NCBI RefSeq assembly: GCF_041051975.1
Contig: NZ_CP163435.1
Span: 2,480,001 to 2,544,000, forward strand
Reading direction: 5' to 3'
Source: Streptomyces sp. R21
Lineage (GTDB): Bacteria > Actinomycetota > Actinomycetes > Streptomycetales > Streptomycetaceae
Length of the DNA stretch: 64,000 nt
Positions within the stretch are counted from its first letter, which is position 1; the number at the start of each line of letters is the position of its first letter. The notes beneath the pieces are model-generated. The model was given only the letters and a program-made list of their open reading frames with translations, did not search any database and had not been told where the DNA came from. The position numbers and the translations under genes are program-made. Positions 24,556-33,588 of this stretch are shown one piece after another.

Positions 24556-25479
24556 ATGCTGACGGACACCCGTAGCGAAGACACCACCGAGCGGCCCCCG
24601 ACGCGCCCCGTCCGGCGCCTGACCCACCCCGACCGCGCGGCCCGCGGCAGGGGCGGCCAGCGCTTCGTCCTGGTCGGCCTGATCCTGGCCAGCGCCTACA
24701 GTCTCTTCCCGGTGTACTGGCTGATCGTCGCCGCCACCAAGGACCGCACCGGGCTGTACCAGACAAGCGGGCTCTGGTTCTCCGGTATGCACCTCTGGGA
24801 CAACCTGCATCAGCTCTTCACCTACAACGACGGCATCTTCCTGCGCTGGACGGCCAACTCGTTCCTGTACGCCGGAGTCGGCTCCCTGGGCGGAACGCTC
24901 ATCGCGCTCGCGACGGGCTACGGCCTGGCACGCTTCGAATTCCCGGGCCGGGGCGTGGTGTTCGCGTGCGTCGTGGGTTCCTTCCTCATCCCGATCGCCC
25001 TGCTCACCCTCCCCCTCTATCTCCTCTTCTCGGAGATCGGGCTGGTCGACACCCCGTGGGCGATGCTCATCCCGTGCCTGATCAACCCGTTCAGCGTGTA
25101 CCTGGCCAAGGTGTACACGGAGTCCTCGATCCCCTTCGAACTCCTGGAGGCGGCCCGCCTGGACGGCGCCGGTGAGCTGCGGATCTTCTTCAGCATCGTG
25201 CTGCGGATGATGACCACGGGCGGCGCCACCGTGTTCCTGCTCGCCTTCGTCCAGACCTGGAACGCCTTCTTCCTGCCGCTGACCGTGCTGCGCGGCGAGG
25301 AGAACTGGACCCTCAACATCGGCCTGTACAACTGGACCGGCAAACGGCTGGAGTCCGGCGTCGACCTGACCAGCCTGGTCCTGACCGGCGCGCTGCTGTC
25401 CATCGTCCCGCTCGCCGTGATGATGACCGCGCTGCGCCGCTACTGGCGCACAGGCGTGACGCTGGGAGCCCTCAAGTGA
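24556..25479 (+). CDS. Sugar ABC transporter permease (MalG-type)
   Basis: A 307-residue permease with a ~35-residue basic cytoplasmic N-terminus, six membrane segments and an EAA loop (ELLEAARLDGAGELRIFFSI). It completes the importer begun by the two upstream genes; no ATPase gene is present nearby, consistent with sharing of a general MsiK-type ATPase. Confidence 0.92.
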   Translation: MLTDTRSEDTTERPPTRPVRRLTHPDRAARGRGGQRFVLVGLILASAYSLFPVYWLIVAATKDRTGLYQTSGLWFSGMHLWDNLHQLFTYNDGIFLRWTANSFLYAGVGSLGGTLIALATGYGLARFEFPGRGVVFACVVGSFLIPIALLTLPLYLLFSEIGLVDTPWAMLIPCLINPFSVYLAKVYTESSIPFELLEAARLDGAGELRIFFSIVLRMMTTGGATVFLLAFVQTWNAFFLPLTVLRGEENWTLNIGLYNWTGKRLESGVDLTSLVLTGALLSIVPLAVMMTALRRYWRTGVTLGALK

Positions 25480-25501
25480 CCATGTTCCGGGGAGACTTCA
25501 C

Positions 25502-27100
25502 GTGACCGTGGCGCACAACCCCGTCATCCGAGGCTTCGCCCCGGACCCCTCGCTGGTCCGGGCGGGCGACTGGTACTACATCGCCACCAGTTCGTTCGAG
25601 TGGTTCCCCACGATCCCGATCCACCGCTCCCGCGACCTCGCCCACTGGGAGTACGCGGGCCACGTCCGGGGCGCGGTCCCGGGCGACTCCCTGGCCGGGG
25701 TACCCGACTCGGGAGGCATCTGGGCGCCTTCGCTGAGCTGGGACGGCGAGCGCTTCTGGATGGTCTACTCGATCGTGCGCTCGGTCGGCACCCGCTACTT
25801 CGACCTCGACACATACGTCACCACAGCCACGGAAGTCGACGGCAACTGGACCGCCCCGCGCCGGGTGGCCGGCCATGGCTTCGACCCCGCGCTCTTCCAC
25901 CACGAGGGACGCCTGTGGCTGCTCAACATGCAGAGCGACCACCGCCCCGAGGGGAAGCGCTTCGCCGGCATCGTCCTGACCGAACTGGCCCGGGACACCC
26001 TCACCCCCCTCGGCGACACGCATCTGCTCCTCCAGCACGAACGCCTCATCGAGGGCCCGAAGTTGCTGCACCGCGACGGCTGGTTCCACCTCGTACTCGC
26101 GGAAGGCGGAACCGGCTTCGAGCACGGCGTCCTGGTGGCACGCAGCCGCAACATCACCGGCCCCTACGAACTGGACGGCCGCCCCCTCCTCACCTCACGG
26201 GACGATCCGTCGCACCCCCTCCAGAAGGCAGGCCACGCGGAACTGGTGCAGACCCCGACCGGCGAGTGGTTCCTCAGCCACCTCACAGCCCGCCCCCTGG
26301 ACACCGCTGAGGGCCCCCGCTGCCCCCTGGGCCGCGAGACAGCGATCCAGCCGGTGACCTGGGACGCAGACGGCTGGCCCCGCCTACGGCAAGGCGGCTG
26401 GCACCCCGCAACCGACGTGGACGTCCCCGACAGCCCAGCGCCCTCCCCCTCCCTCTCTCCCTCCCCCGATGGCAGCGATCTGTCCTGGCCATGGAGCACC
26501 CTGCGCGGCTACCCGGACCCTTCCTGGGCCGACACCACAGCACGCCCCGGCTGGATCAGACTGCGCGGCCGCCATGGCCCCGAATCCCTGTGGGAACAGA
26601 GCCTGTTGGCCAGGCGCATCACCGAACACAGCGCCGAGGCCGAGGTCACGATCGAGGCGAGACCAGGCACCTTCACCCAGGCAGCCGGCCTGGCCCTCTG
26701 GTACAACACCGAGTCGTTCCTGACCCTCGACCTGACCTGGGCGGAGCCCGAGGGCGAGCCGCAGCGCGGCCAGCAGTGGCAGGGCAGAGGCCGCACGGTC
26801 CTGAGCCTCTCGGAACGCGACCCGGAATCCACCCGACAAGTGGCCGTGGCGGACGTCGACCCGCACACCTCGACCACCCTGGGCGTGACCGTCGAAGGCG
26901 CCGCCGCCCAGTTCTGGTACGTCCGGAACGAGACGCCTACCCCCATCGGCCCGCCACTCGACTTCGCCCGTCTCTCCGACGACCACGGCCCCCGCCTGCG
27001 CTTCACCGGCTCCTTCGTCGCCCTGCACGCCCACGACCTGGTGGACGCGGCCTTCACCGCCGATTTCACGAACTTCCGTCTGACGTGCAAGCCCGGCTGA
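25502..27100 (+). CDS. Glycoside hydrolase family 43 (beta-xylosidase type)
   Basis: A 532-residue enzyme with the five-bladed GH43 propeller. The catalytic residues fit: base Asp15 (GFAPDPSLV), pKa-modulating Asp128 (GHGFDPALF) and acid Glu184 (RLIEGPKLL). The C-terminal ~190 residues form a beta-sandwich typical of xylosidase-type GH43 proteins. No signal peptide is seen, so it acts in the cytoplasm on imported oligosaccharides, releasing xylose or arabinose. GTG 25502 follows GGGGAG. It is the last gene of the transporter operon, with LacI gene 3 downstream. Confidence 0.9.
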   Translation: MTVAHNPVIRGFAPDPSLVRAGDWYYIATSSFEWFPTIPIHRSRDLAHWEYAGHVRGAVPGDSLAGVPDSGGIWAPSLSWDGERFWMVYSIVRSVGTRYFDLDTYVTTATEVDGNWTAPRRVAGHGFDPALFHHEGRLWLLNMQSDHRPEGKRFAGIVLTELARDTLTPLGDTHLLLQHERLIEGPKLLHRDGWFHLVLAEGGTGFEHGVLVARSRNITGPYELDGRPLLTSRDDPSHPLQKAGHAELVQTPTGEWFLSHLTARPLDTAEGPRCPLGRETAIQPVTWDADGWPRLRQGGWHPATDVDVPDSPAPSPSLSPSPDGSDLSWPWSTLRGYPDPSWADTTARPGWIRLRGRHGPESLWEQSLLARRITEHSAEAEVTIEARPGTFTQAAGLALWYNTESFLTLDLTWAEPEGEPQRGQQWQGRGRTVLSLSERDPESTRQVAVADVDPHTSTTLGVTVEGAAAQFWYVRNETPTPIGPPLDFARLSDDHGPRLRFTGSFVALHAHDLVDAAFTADFTNFRLTCKPG

Positions 27101-27192
27101 CGTTCGATATTTCGAGATTTTCGCCGAGCCCTTCCGCTGATGAATCCATGAATCCCTGCTTCTTCACGCCGTGTTGCGGCAGGTCTAGGGTA

Positions 27193-27206
27193 GGAAGCGC
27201 TTGCTA
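27193..27206. promoter_or_regulatory. LacI-type operator upstream of lacI gene 3
   Basis: GGAAGCGCTTGCTA has an AAGCGCTT palindromic core. It lies 85 bases before the LacI gene at 27291 and suggests autoregulation by a repressor with a recognition sequence different from the AACCGGTT set. Confidence 0.55.
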
Positions 27207-27290
27207 TACGGCTTCTGGCGCCGACGCGGCGAGCGACGCTGTTCGAAAATTTCGTCGCCCTCGGGACGGGGCCTGAGAGATGGAGTCGCG

Positions 27291-28325
27291 ATGGCGCGTG
27301 GCGGGAGCGTGACGACCGGGCCGACACTGGCCGTCGTGGCCCGCGAGGCCGGGGTGTCCGTGCCCACCGCCTCGAAGGTGGTCAACGGCCGGGAGGACGT
27401 GGCACCGGAGACCCGTCGCCGAGTCACCGCGGCGCTCGACCGGCTCGGCTATGTCCGCAGGCCCCGCTTCGACGCGGCGAAGGCGGCCGGCATGGTCGAC
27501 CTCGTCGTGCACTCGCTGGACAACTCCTGGTCCGGCGCGGTGCTGCACGGCGTCGAGGAAGCGGCGCACGACACGGGCCTGGAGGTGGTGGTCTCGGCGG
27601 GCCTGAACCGGACCCGGGGCAGACACCCGGAGCGCGGCTGGCAGGACAAGCTCACCTCCCGCGGCTCGGCCGGAGTCCTGTTCAACCTGGCTGAGTTGAC
27701 GCCGGCCCAGTACACCTGGCTCGACCAGCACCGCATCCCGTTCGTGATGATCGACCCGGTGCACGAGCCGCCGCCGGGCGTGGTGTCGGTGGGCGCGGCC
27801 AACTGGCAGGGCGGAGTGACGGCGACCGAGCACCTTCTCACGCTGGGCCACCGGCGCATCGCCGTGATCGGCGGCTACCGCCGCAAGATGTGCAGCAGCG
27901 CCCGCGTCTCCGGCTACCGCTCCGCCCTGGCGGCGGCCGGGGTCCCGCACCGCCCCGAGTACATCCGCTACGGCAACTTCAGCGAGGACGGCGCCCAGCG
28001 CCGCATGGTGGAGCTGCTCAACCTGCCCGAGCCGCCCACCGCGGTCTTCGTCTGCTCGGACAAGATGGCGCTGGGCGTCTACCAGGCCCTGGCCGAGCGG
28101 AAGTTGAGGGTGCCGGACGACATCAGTGTGGTCGGCTTCGACGACCTGCCCGAGGCCCGCTGGGCCTCACCGGCGCTGACAACGGTCCGCCAGCCCCTGT
28201 CGGAGATGGCGTCGACGGCCGTGCACCTTCTCGTACGGATGATGGCGGGCGACCGCCCGGAAAGCACCCGCACGGAACTCTCCACCCGCCTGGTGAACCG
28301 CTCGAGCACGGCCCCGCCGCTCTAG
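27291..28325 (+). CDS. LacI family transcriptional regulator 3
   Basis: A 344-residue repressor with helix-turn-helix TLAVVAREAGVSVPTASKVV (residues ~11-30) and a LacI/XylR-type effector domain (VDLVVHSLDNSWSGAVLHGV ... SVVGFDDLPEARWASPALTT). Its recognition helix (VSVPTASKVVNG) belongs to the group that includes xylan- and arabinoside-responsive regulators in Streptomyces, which fits its place after a GH43 gene. ATG 27291 has GGAG at 5 bases. Its stop overlaps the stop of the convergent gene. Confidence 0.88.
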   Translation: MARGGSVTTGPTLAVVAREAGVSVPTASKVVNGREDVAPETRRRVTAALDRLGYVRRPRFDAAKAAGMVDLVVHSLDNSWSGAVLHGVEEAAHDTGLEVVVSAGLNRTRGRHPERGWQDKLTSRGSAGVLFNLAELTPAQYTWLDQHRIPFVMIDPVHEPPPGVVSVGAANWQGGVTATEHLLTLGHRRIAVIGGYRRKMCSSARVSGYRSALAAAGVPHRPEYIRYGNFSEDGAQRRMVELLNLPEPPTAVFVCSDKMALGVYQALAERKLRVPDDISVVGFDDLPEARWASPALTTVRQPLSEMASTAVHLLVRMMAGDRPESTRTELSTRLVNRSSTAPPL

Positions 28326-28717
28326 CCCCTCCCCGCGGCCGGCCGGGCCAGCGCCAGCACGCTCAGACCGAACATCAGGACGCCCAGGGGGAGATGGACC
28401 GACGGAACGTGCGCGATGCCGAGCACGACCTGGACCGAGGCGAGCACGAGGAAACCCGTCGCGTGCCAGACAGGCCGGAGCGAGCCGCCGCCCGGCTTCC
28501 ACGCCAGCACCGCCGCGAGCAGGTACAGCATCGACGCCCCGTACATCACACGGGCTCCGACACTGTGCAGCGTCTCTCCGTAGGACGAGGTCAGCAGCAG
28601 TCCGGCGGAGACCGCCTGAAGGAAGATGGTCAGGGTCTGCAGGGCGATCGCGATCCGCAGGAACGAGGCGCTGCGCCGCGCGTTCGCCGGCGCCGTCGCC
28701 GTCACCTGAGTGGCCAT
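28322..28717 (-). CDS. Four-helix integral membrane protein
   Basis: A 131-residue protein with four hydrophobic segments (about 22-44, 56-74, 80-100 and 108-124) and short loops; no signal peptide or catalytic motif. The function is unknown. It is divergent from the ECF41 sigma gene (101 bases apart), so it may be that regulator's target or partner, but this is inference. It is convergent with LacI gene 3 and shares bases with its stop (CTAG). Confidence 0.7.
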   Translation of the reverse strand: MATQVTATAPANARRSASFLRIAIALQTLTIFLQAVSAGLLLTSSYGETLHSVGARVMYGASMLYLLAAVLAWKPGGGSLRPVWHATGFLVLASVQVVLGIAHVPSVHLPLGVLMFGLSVLALARPAAGRG

Positions 28718-28818
28718 GTCACAGTCCCCTTTTCCCGCCCTCGGGCAGTAGATCGATAAGGTCTCACCAGCCCGACGACGCGGGCCGGCAAAAGGTAAGG
28801 CGAGGGGCGGGCGGGGGC

Positions 28819-29736
28819 ATGGGGACTGTCGGGACCAGCGCGGACGGGATAGCCGGCGAGCGACGCCAACTGATCAATATCGCTTACCGGTTGCTCGGTT
28901 CGGTGACCGAGGCCGAGGACGCCGTGCAGGATGCCTTCGCACGCTGGTACGGACTGCCACGAAGTCGGCAGGAGGAGATCCTGTCCCCGGGCGCCTGGCT
29001 GACGACGGTCACCAGTCGCATCTGCCTGGACCTGCTCGGCTCGGCGCGGGCCCGCCGTGAACGCTATGTCGGCGCATGGCTGCCCGAGCCGCTGCCCGAC
29101 CGCACCGAGTGGAACCACGCGGGTGGCGCCGAATCCGCCGGGCCTGCGGATCCCGCCGACCAGATCGTCCTGGACGAGTCGGTGACCATGGCCTTCCTCG
29201 TCGTCCTGGAATCGATGACGCCCGCCGAGCGAGTGGCGTTCATCCTGCACGACGTCTTCAGGTACCCGTTCGCCGACATCGCCGGCGTTCTCGGCCGGAC
29301 CCCTGCGGCCGCCAAGCAACTGGCGGCCTCCGCCCGGCGGCGGGTGAGTGTCGCGCGCGCTCCGGTGACGGCGACCGGCCAGGCCGACGTGGTGAGGCAG
29401 GTCAAAGAGGCATGGGAGACCAAGGACATCGCGGCCCTCGTCGGTCTCCTCAACCCGGCCGCCGTGATGACCGCCGACGGCGGCGGCATGGTCGGTACCG
29501 TCCTGCGCCCGGTCGAGGGCGGCGCGCGCATCGCCCAGTACATGGTCGCCATCGCCGACAAGGCGCCCGGGCTGGAACTCGTGGAGCGTTCCGTCAACGG
29601 TGCGCCGGGCCTGGTGGCCCAGCGTGCCGGCGTCATCGCGACCGTGGCCTCGTTCGACATCTCCGACGAGCGGGTCACCCGGATCTGGGTGGTCCGCAAC
29701 CCGGAGAAGCTGCGTTCGTGGGCGCGGGAGGGCTAG
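28819..29736 (+). CDS. ECF41-type RNA polymerase sigma factor (SigJ-like)
   Basis: A 305-residue sigma factor. Region 2 reads YRLLGSVTEAEDAVQDAFAR (~25-44) and region 4 is FRYPFADIAGVLGRTPAAAK. The linker has the WLPEP motif of the ECF41 group and the C-terminal extension is a SnoaL-like domain (~190-300) ending in NPEKL, near the NPDKL motif known to matter for autoinhibition. Such sigma factors need no separate anti-sigma; the C-terminal domain does the control. The divergent membrane gene is a plausible partner; the usual DoxX/carboxymuconolactone partners are not next to it. Confidence 0.9.
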   Translation: MGTVGTSADGIAGERRQLINIAYRLLGSVTEAEDAVQDAFARWYGLPRSRQEEILSPGAWLTTVTSRICLDLLGSARARRERYVGAWLPEPLPDRTEWNHAGGAESAGPADPADQIVLDESVTMAFLVVLESMTPAERVAFILHDVFRYPFADIAGVLGRTPAAAKQLAASARRRVSVARAPVTATGQADVVRQVKEAWETKDIAALVGLLNPAAVMTADGGGMVGTVLRPVEGGARIAQYMVAIADKAPGLELVERSVNGAPGLVAQRAGVIATVASFDISDERVTRIWVVRNPEKLRSWAREG

Positions 29737-29839
29737 CAGACCCTCGCTCGGCCCGGGTCCTGCGCTGGTCTACGGGGTTTCGTCCGGCCCGTACCTCCGC
29801 CGCATCCCTCCTCGCCGCATCCCTCGCCCAAACGGCTGA

Positions 29840-30481
29840 TCAACCGCCTTCGTTCGGCACGTCGTTGTTCGGGGCTCCGTCGCCGTTCGGCGGCAGGTCG
29901 CCGCGCTGGACGGGGGCGGTGGGTGTCGCCGTCGGGGCGGGTGGGAGGAGATCGGCGAGTTCGGTGGCGGAGGGACGGTGGGCGGCGAGCGCCGCCTTGC
30001 GCAGGGTGGTGCGCGGGACCCGGGGATCGGCATCGATCCACACGATGTGGTCCTTCTTGGGCACCGCGTACTCGCTGTGCTGTCCGGCGCTGCGGTACCA
30101 GGCGGACCCGTCCCGCATGCAGGTGGTCCTGTCCCCGGGCGCCGCTTCGGCGACCGGCTGCTTCGGACAGCCGGCCGCGGTCATCGTGCCGCGGTCGACC
30201 CAGAGCCGGAGCACCGCGCCGGCCTTCTGCGACCAGTAGGAGGCGGAGAAGCCGTCGTCGCCGGACACACCGACGGACTGCTGGGCCAGGGTGAAGCCGG
30301 GGACCTCGGTGATGTAGACGAGTTCCGGGGCGATGCCCAACGCCTTTGCCCTGGCGTCGAGTTCGGCCTGATCCGCAGTGGGCGTGGAGGCGCCGGCTCC
30401 GGCCTTCTCGGTGCCGCAGCCGGTCAGCAGAAGCACGGGCAGCAGCAGTAACGGTGACAAGGCGCGCACGGTACGGATCAT
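29840..30481 (-). CDS. Secreted lipoprotein of unknown function
   Basis: A 213-residue protein with a signal peptide and lipobox (PVLLLTGC, Cys22), a Thr/Ala linker, a mixed alpha/beta body with two Cys pairs (AAGCPKQP, TTCMRDG) and a Pro/Asn-rich end. No family was recognised. ATG 30481 starts directly at the signal peptide; the longer frame upstream is filler. It is divergent from the small VOC gene. Confidence 0.75.
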   Translation of the reverse strand: MIRTVRALSPLLLLPVLLLTGCGTEKAGAGASTPTADQAELDARAKALGIAPELVYITEVPGFTLAQQSVGVSGDDGFSASYWSQKAGAVLRLWVDRGTMTAAGCPKQPVAEAAPGDRTTCMRDGSAWYRSAGQHSEYAVPKKDHIVWIDADPRVPRTTLRKAALAAHRPSATELADLLPPAPTATPTAPVQRGDLPPNGDGAPNNDVPNEGG

Positions 30482-30541
30482 GCCCTCATCCTGTCCGATT
30501 CCTTCAAGACCGGCACCCGGCCCCCTGCCTACGGTGACGGC

Positions 30542-30937
30542 ATGACTCCACAATTCGCCGTGATCGGCCTGGTGGCCTCCGACATGGCCGCCTCGCTCGC
30601 CTTCTACCGTTGCCTCGGGCTGGCCTTCCCCGACGGCTCCGAGGAGCAGCCGCATGTCGAGGCCGAACTGCCCGGCGGGCTGAGGCTCGCCCTGGACACC
30701 GAGGAGACCGTCCGCTCCTTCCATGCCGGGTGGCAGCCGCCTTCGGGCGGGGGCAGGACCGGGCTCGCCTTCATGTGCGGGACGCCCGCCGAGGTGGACT
30801 CCGTGTACGAGGATCTGGTCGGCGCCGGGTACCACGGGGAGCTCAAGCCGTGGGACGCGTTCTGGGGGATGCGGTACGCGGTCGTGCACGACCCGGACGG
30901 CAACGGCGTCGATCTGTTCGCCCAACTGCCCCAATAG
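30542..30937 (+). CDS. VOC/glyoxalase family protein
   Basis: A 131-residue protein with the paired beta-alpha-beta-beta-beta modules of the vicinal-oxygen-chelate fold: MTPQFAVIGLVASDMAASLA at the start and AVVHDPDGNGVDLFAQLPQ at the end, the DPDGN signature. Potential metal ligands (His/Glu) fit a small dioxygenase- or glyoxalase-like protein. Substrate is unknown. Its stop lies in a 15-bp tandem repeat. Confidence 0.85.
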   Translation: MTPQFAVIGLVASDMAASLAFYRCLGLAFPDGSEEQPHVEAELPGGLRLALDTEETVRSFHAGWQPPSGGGRTGLAFMCGTPAEVDSVYEDLVGAGYHGELKPWDAFWGMRYAVVHDPDGNGVDLFAQLPQ

Positions 30938-30997
30938 CCATTGCCCCAATAGCCGCTGCCCCTTTAGCCACTGCCCCGATAGCCGCTATCCCAGTAG
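30923..30997. repeat. 15-bp tandem repeat with in-frame TAG stops
   Basis: Five units of 15 bases (starting CAACTGCCCCAATAG, then CCATTGCCCCAATAG, CCGCTGCCCCTTTAG, CCACTGCCCCGATAG, CCGCTATCCCAGTAG) follow each other, every one ending in TAG in the frame of the upstream gene. The first is the last codons and stop of the VOC gene; the last overlaps the stop codon of the convergent AraC gene. Confidence 0.75.
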
Positions 30998-31666
30998 CCG
31001 ACCGAGCGGCAGTCCGGCCAACTCCCGTACGTCCCGGGCAAGATGAGCCTGATCAGCGAACCCGGCGCGCACCGCGGTCTCCGCGAACGGCACCCCGCCC
31101 CGGGCCAGCCCCAGCGCACGCTGGAGCCGCAGTACGCGGGCCAGCGTCTTGGGGCCGTAGCCGAAGGCGGCCAGGGAGCGGCGGTGCAACTGGCGGGGGC
31201 CGAGGCCGAGTTCGTCGGCGCTGGCCCCGACCGAGCGGCCCGCGTCGAGGGCCCTCACGAGGTGTCGTAGCAGCGGGTCCGGGGGTTGGGTGTCCGCTGC
31301 CAGCCGCAGCGCCAGCTCTTCGAGGCCGCTCGCCGGGTCGGCGGCCGCGTTGACACGGGCGGTGAGGCGGCGGACGCGCGCGGCGGGCCACAGGTCGGTG
31401 AGTTCCACGCGCCGGTCGCGCACCTCGTGCGCCTCCACGCCGAGCAGGGCCGGAGCCGTTCCCGGATAAAGGCGCACGCCCGACCAGACGCCCCGGGCGC
31501 CCTCGGCGACGTACGCGCGTGTGTCGGGTCCCGCGACCAGCAGTCGTCCCTCGTGCCAGAGCAGGTCCATGCAGCCGTCGGGCAGCACGCGCCCCACGCC
31601 GCCGCGCGACGGGGTGTTCGTCCACACGACGGCACCGGCCAGCCGGGATGCCCTTTGCGTGTACAC
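30986..31666 (-). CDS. AraC family transcriptional regulator
   Basis: A 226-residue regulator. The N-terminal ~100 residues match the small ligand-sensing domain found in DUF6597-type AraC proteins ([28 protein letters not shown]). The C-terminal AraC domain has helix-turn-helix [19 protein letters not shown] and a second in [23 protein letters not shown] 31666 is close (10 bases) to the stop of the second AraC gene, so the two form a likely operon. Target is unknown. Confidence 0.85.
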   Translation of the reverse strand: MYTQRASRLAGAVVWTNTPSRGGVGRVLPDGCMDLLWHEGRLLVAGPDTRAYVAEGARGVWSGVRLYPGTAPALLGVEAHEVRDRRVELTDLWPAARVRRLTARVNAAADPASGLEELALRLAADTQPPDPLLRHLVRALDAGRSVGASADELGLGPRQLHRRSLAAFGYGPKTLARVLRLQRALGLARGGVPFAETAVRAGFADQAHLARDVRELAGLPLGRLLG

Positions 31667-31676
31667 GTACGCCAGG

Positions 31677-32612
31677 CTACGCCGCCCGCGCGCGATGCTC
31701 CTGCGGGCTGATTCCGTACACCCGCTTGAAGGCGCTGGACAGGGCGAACGCGCTGCCGTACCCGATCTGCCGGGCGATCGCTTCGAGTGTGTCGTCGCTC
31801 TCGCGCAGCCGGTCCGCGGCGAGCGCGAGCCGCCAGCCCGTCAGATAGGTCATGGGTGGCTCACCCACGAGGTCGCTGAAGCGGCGGGCCAGCGCGGCGC
31901 GCGAGACCCCGGCCTTGGCGGCGAGGGTGGCCACCGTCCAGGGGTGGGCGGGGTCGTCCTGCAACAGCCGCAGCACCCGCCCGACGACGGGGTCGGCGAG
32001 CGCCCCGTACCAGGCGGGCGCCTCGGCTTCGGGGCGCGAGAACCAGGCGCGCAGCGCGGCGATGACGAGCAGGTCGAGCAGCCGGTCGAGGACGACCTCC
32101 TGGCCGGGCTCGTCGCGCACGATCTCCTCGGCGAGGATCGGCGTGAGCGGGCACTCCCACACCTCGGGGGTGAGGGTCAGCAGCGGCGGCAGGGCGTCCA
32201 GCAGCCGCCCGTGGACCTCGCCCTGCATCATGTACGTCCCGATCAGCATCACGGTGGACCCGTCGAGCCGGTCGCCCCAGCTGCGTACGCCGAGGTCCCA
32301 GTGGCCCTTCAGGGACCGCCCGTCGGGGTAGGTGCACTCGCCGCCGGGCAGGATCACGGCCTGTGGCGGGGTCGCCGGGTCGTCTGCGCAGGTGTACGGG
32401 TCGGGACCGCGGGTGATCGCGAGGTCACCGGCCCGCAGCCGTACCGGGTCTCCCCCGTCGGGCACGATCCAGGAGTCGCCGCGGACCTGGAGCACGACCG
32501 TGAGCGGGGCGCGATCCTCCACCCGCACACTCCACGGCGGGTCGAAGCACGCGCGGATCATGAAGGCGCCCCTGGCCCGGGGGCCTTCCAGCAGGCCTGC
32601 GAGAGCGTCCAT
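31677..32612 (-). CDS. AraC family regulator with cupin-like domain
   Basis: A 311-residue regulator with an N-terminal cupin_6-type domain ([20 protein letters not shown]) and a C-terminal AraC DNA-binding domain ([39 protein letters not shown]). It is divergent from an NmrA-type oxidoreductase gene with ~105 bases between them, the usual layout of such a regulator and its target. Confidence 0.88.
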   Translation of the reverse strand: MDALAGLLEGPRARGAFMIRACFDPPWSVRVEDRAPLTVVLQVRGDSWIVPDGGDPVRLRAGDLAITRGPDPYTCADDPATPPQAVILPGGECTYPDGRSLKGHWDLGVRSWGDRLDGSTVMLIGTYMMQGEVHGRLLDALPPLLTLTPEVWECPLTPILAEEIVRDEPGQEVVLDRLLDLLVIAALRAWFSRPEAEAPAWYGALADPVVGRVLRLLQDDPAHPWTVATLAAKAGVSRAALARRFSDLVGEPPMTYLTGWRLALAADRLRESDDTLEAIARQIGYGSAFALSSAFKRVYGISPQEHRARAA

Positions 32613-32716
32613 GGCGTCAGCGTAAACGCACAGGGCCGGGCTCCGTAGACGTCGGCTTATGGGAATGAGTCCTTCAGCGATGTTCCCGTCCCGGACACGG
32701 CAGTTGACTGAACGGC

Positions 32717-33559
32717 ATGACGGAAAACACGGCAGGTACGCGGGACATGACGGTATTGGTCACAGGGGCTTCGGGGCGCACGGGCCGCCGGGTCGCACAG
32801 GCGGCGCGCGCCGCGGGGCTCTCGGTGCGGGAGGCGTCGCGGGCCCGTGGTTTCGACTGGGAGGACAGGTCGACGTGGGCGGACGCGCTGCGGGGCGCCG
32901 ACGCGGCGTACCTCGTCTACCCGTCGGACGTCGGCTCGCCGGCGGCGGCCCCGGCGGTCGGCGCGCTCGCGGCGGAGGCGGTCGGTCTCGGCGTACGGCG
33001 GCTGGTGCTGCTGTCGTCGCGGGGCGAGGAGCGCGCGCGGCCGACGGAGGAGGCGCTGAAGGAGTCGGGCGCGGACTGGACGGTCGTACGGGCGGCGTGG
33101 TTCGCGCAGAACTTCAGCGAGGGTCCGCTCGTGGAGGGGCTGCGGCACGGGGAACTGGTGTTCCCGGCGGGTGAGGTGCGGGAGCCGTTCATCGACGTGC
33201 GGGACATCGCGGACGTCGTGGTGGCCGCGCTCACGGCGGGCGACCGGTATGTCGGCGAGGAGGTCGCGATCTCGGGGCCGCGGCTGCTGACGTTCCGGGA
33301 GGCGGTCGCGGAGATCTCGAAGGCGACGGGCCGCGAGGTGACGTACACGCCGGTGACCGCACGTGAATACGGCGCGAATCTGGCGGGGTTCGGGGTGCCG
33401 CCCGAGGAGGTCGAGTTCCTCGTGGACCTCTTCGAGAGCCTGCTCGACGGCCGCAACTCCCACCTCTCCGAGGGAGTCCAGCAGATCCTGGGCCGCGAGC
33501 CGCGCGACTTCGCGGACTTCGTCCGGGAGGCCGCGCCGGCGGGAGCCTGGAAGGAGTGA
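32717..33559 (+). CDS. NmrA-type NAD(P)-binding oxidoreductase
   Basis: A 280-residue Rossmann protein: VLVTGASGRTGRR (~13-25) is the nucleotide-binding motif, followed by LVLLSSRGEERARP and PFIDVRDIADVVVAAL as in NmrA/SDR-a5 family members. These act as quinone oxidoreductases or redox sensors. The divergent AraC regulator probably controls it. Confidence 0.88.
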   Translation: MTENTAGTRDMTVLVTGASGRTGRRVAQAARAAGLSVREASRARGFDWEDRSTWADALRGADAAYLVYPSDVGSPAAAPAVGALAAEAVGLGVRRLVLLSSRGEERARPTEEALKESGADWTVVRAAWFAQNFSEGPLVEGLRHGELVFPAGEVREPFIDVRDIADVVVAALTAGDRYVGEEVAISGPRLLTFREAVAEISKATGREVTYTPVTAREYGANLAGFGVPPEEVEFLVDLFESLLDGRNSHLSEGVQQILGREPRDFADFVREAAPAGAWKE

Positions 33560-33588
33560 CCACCCGGAGAGCACCGCTCCCCGGATCC

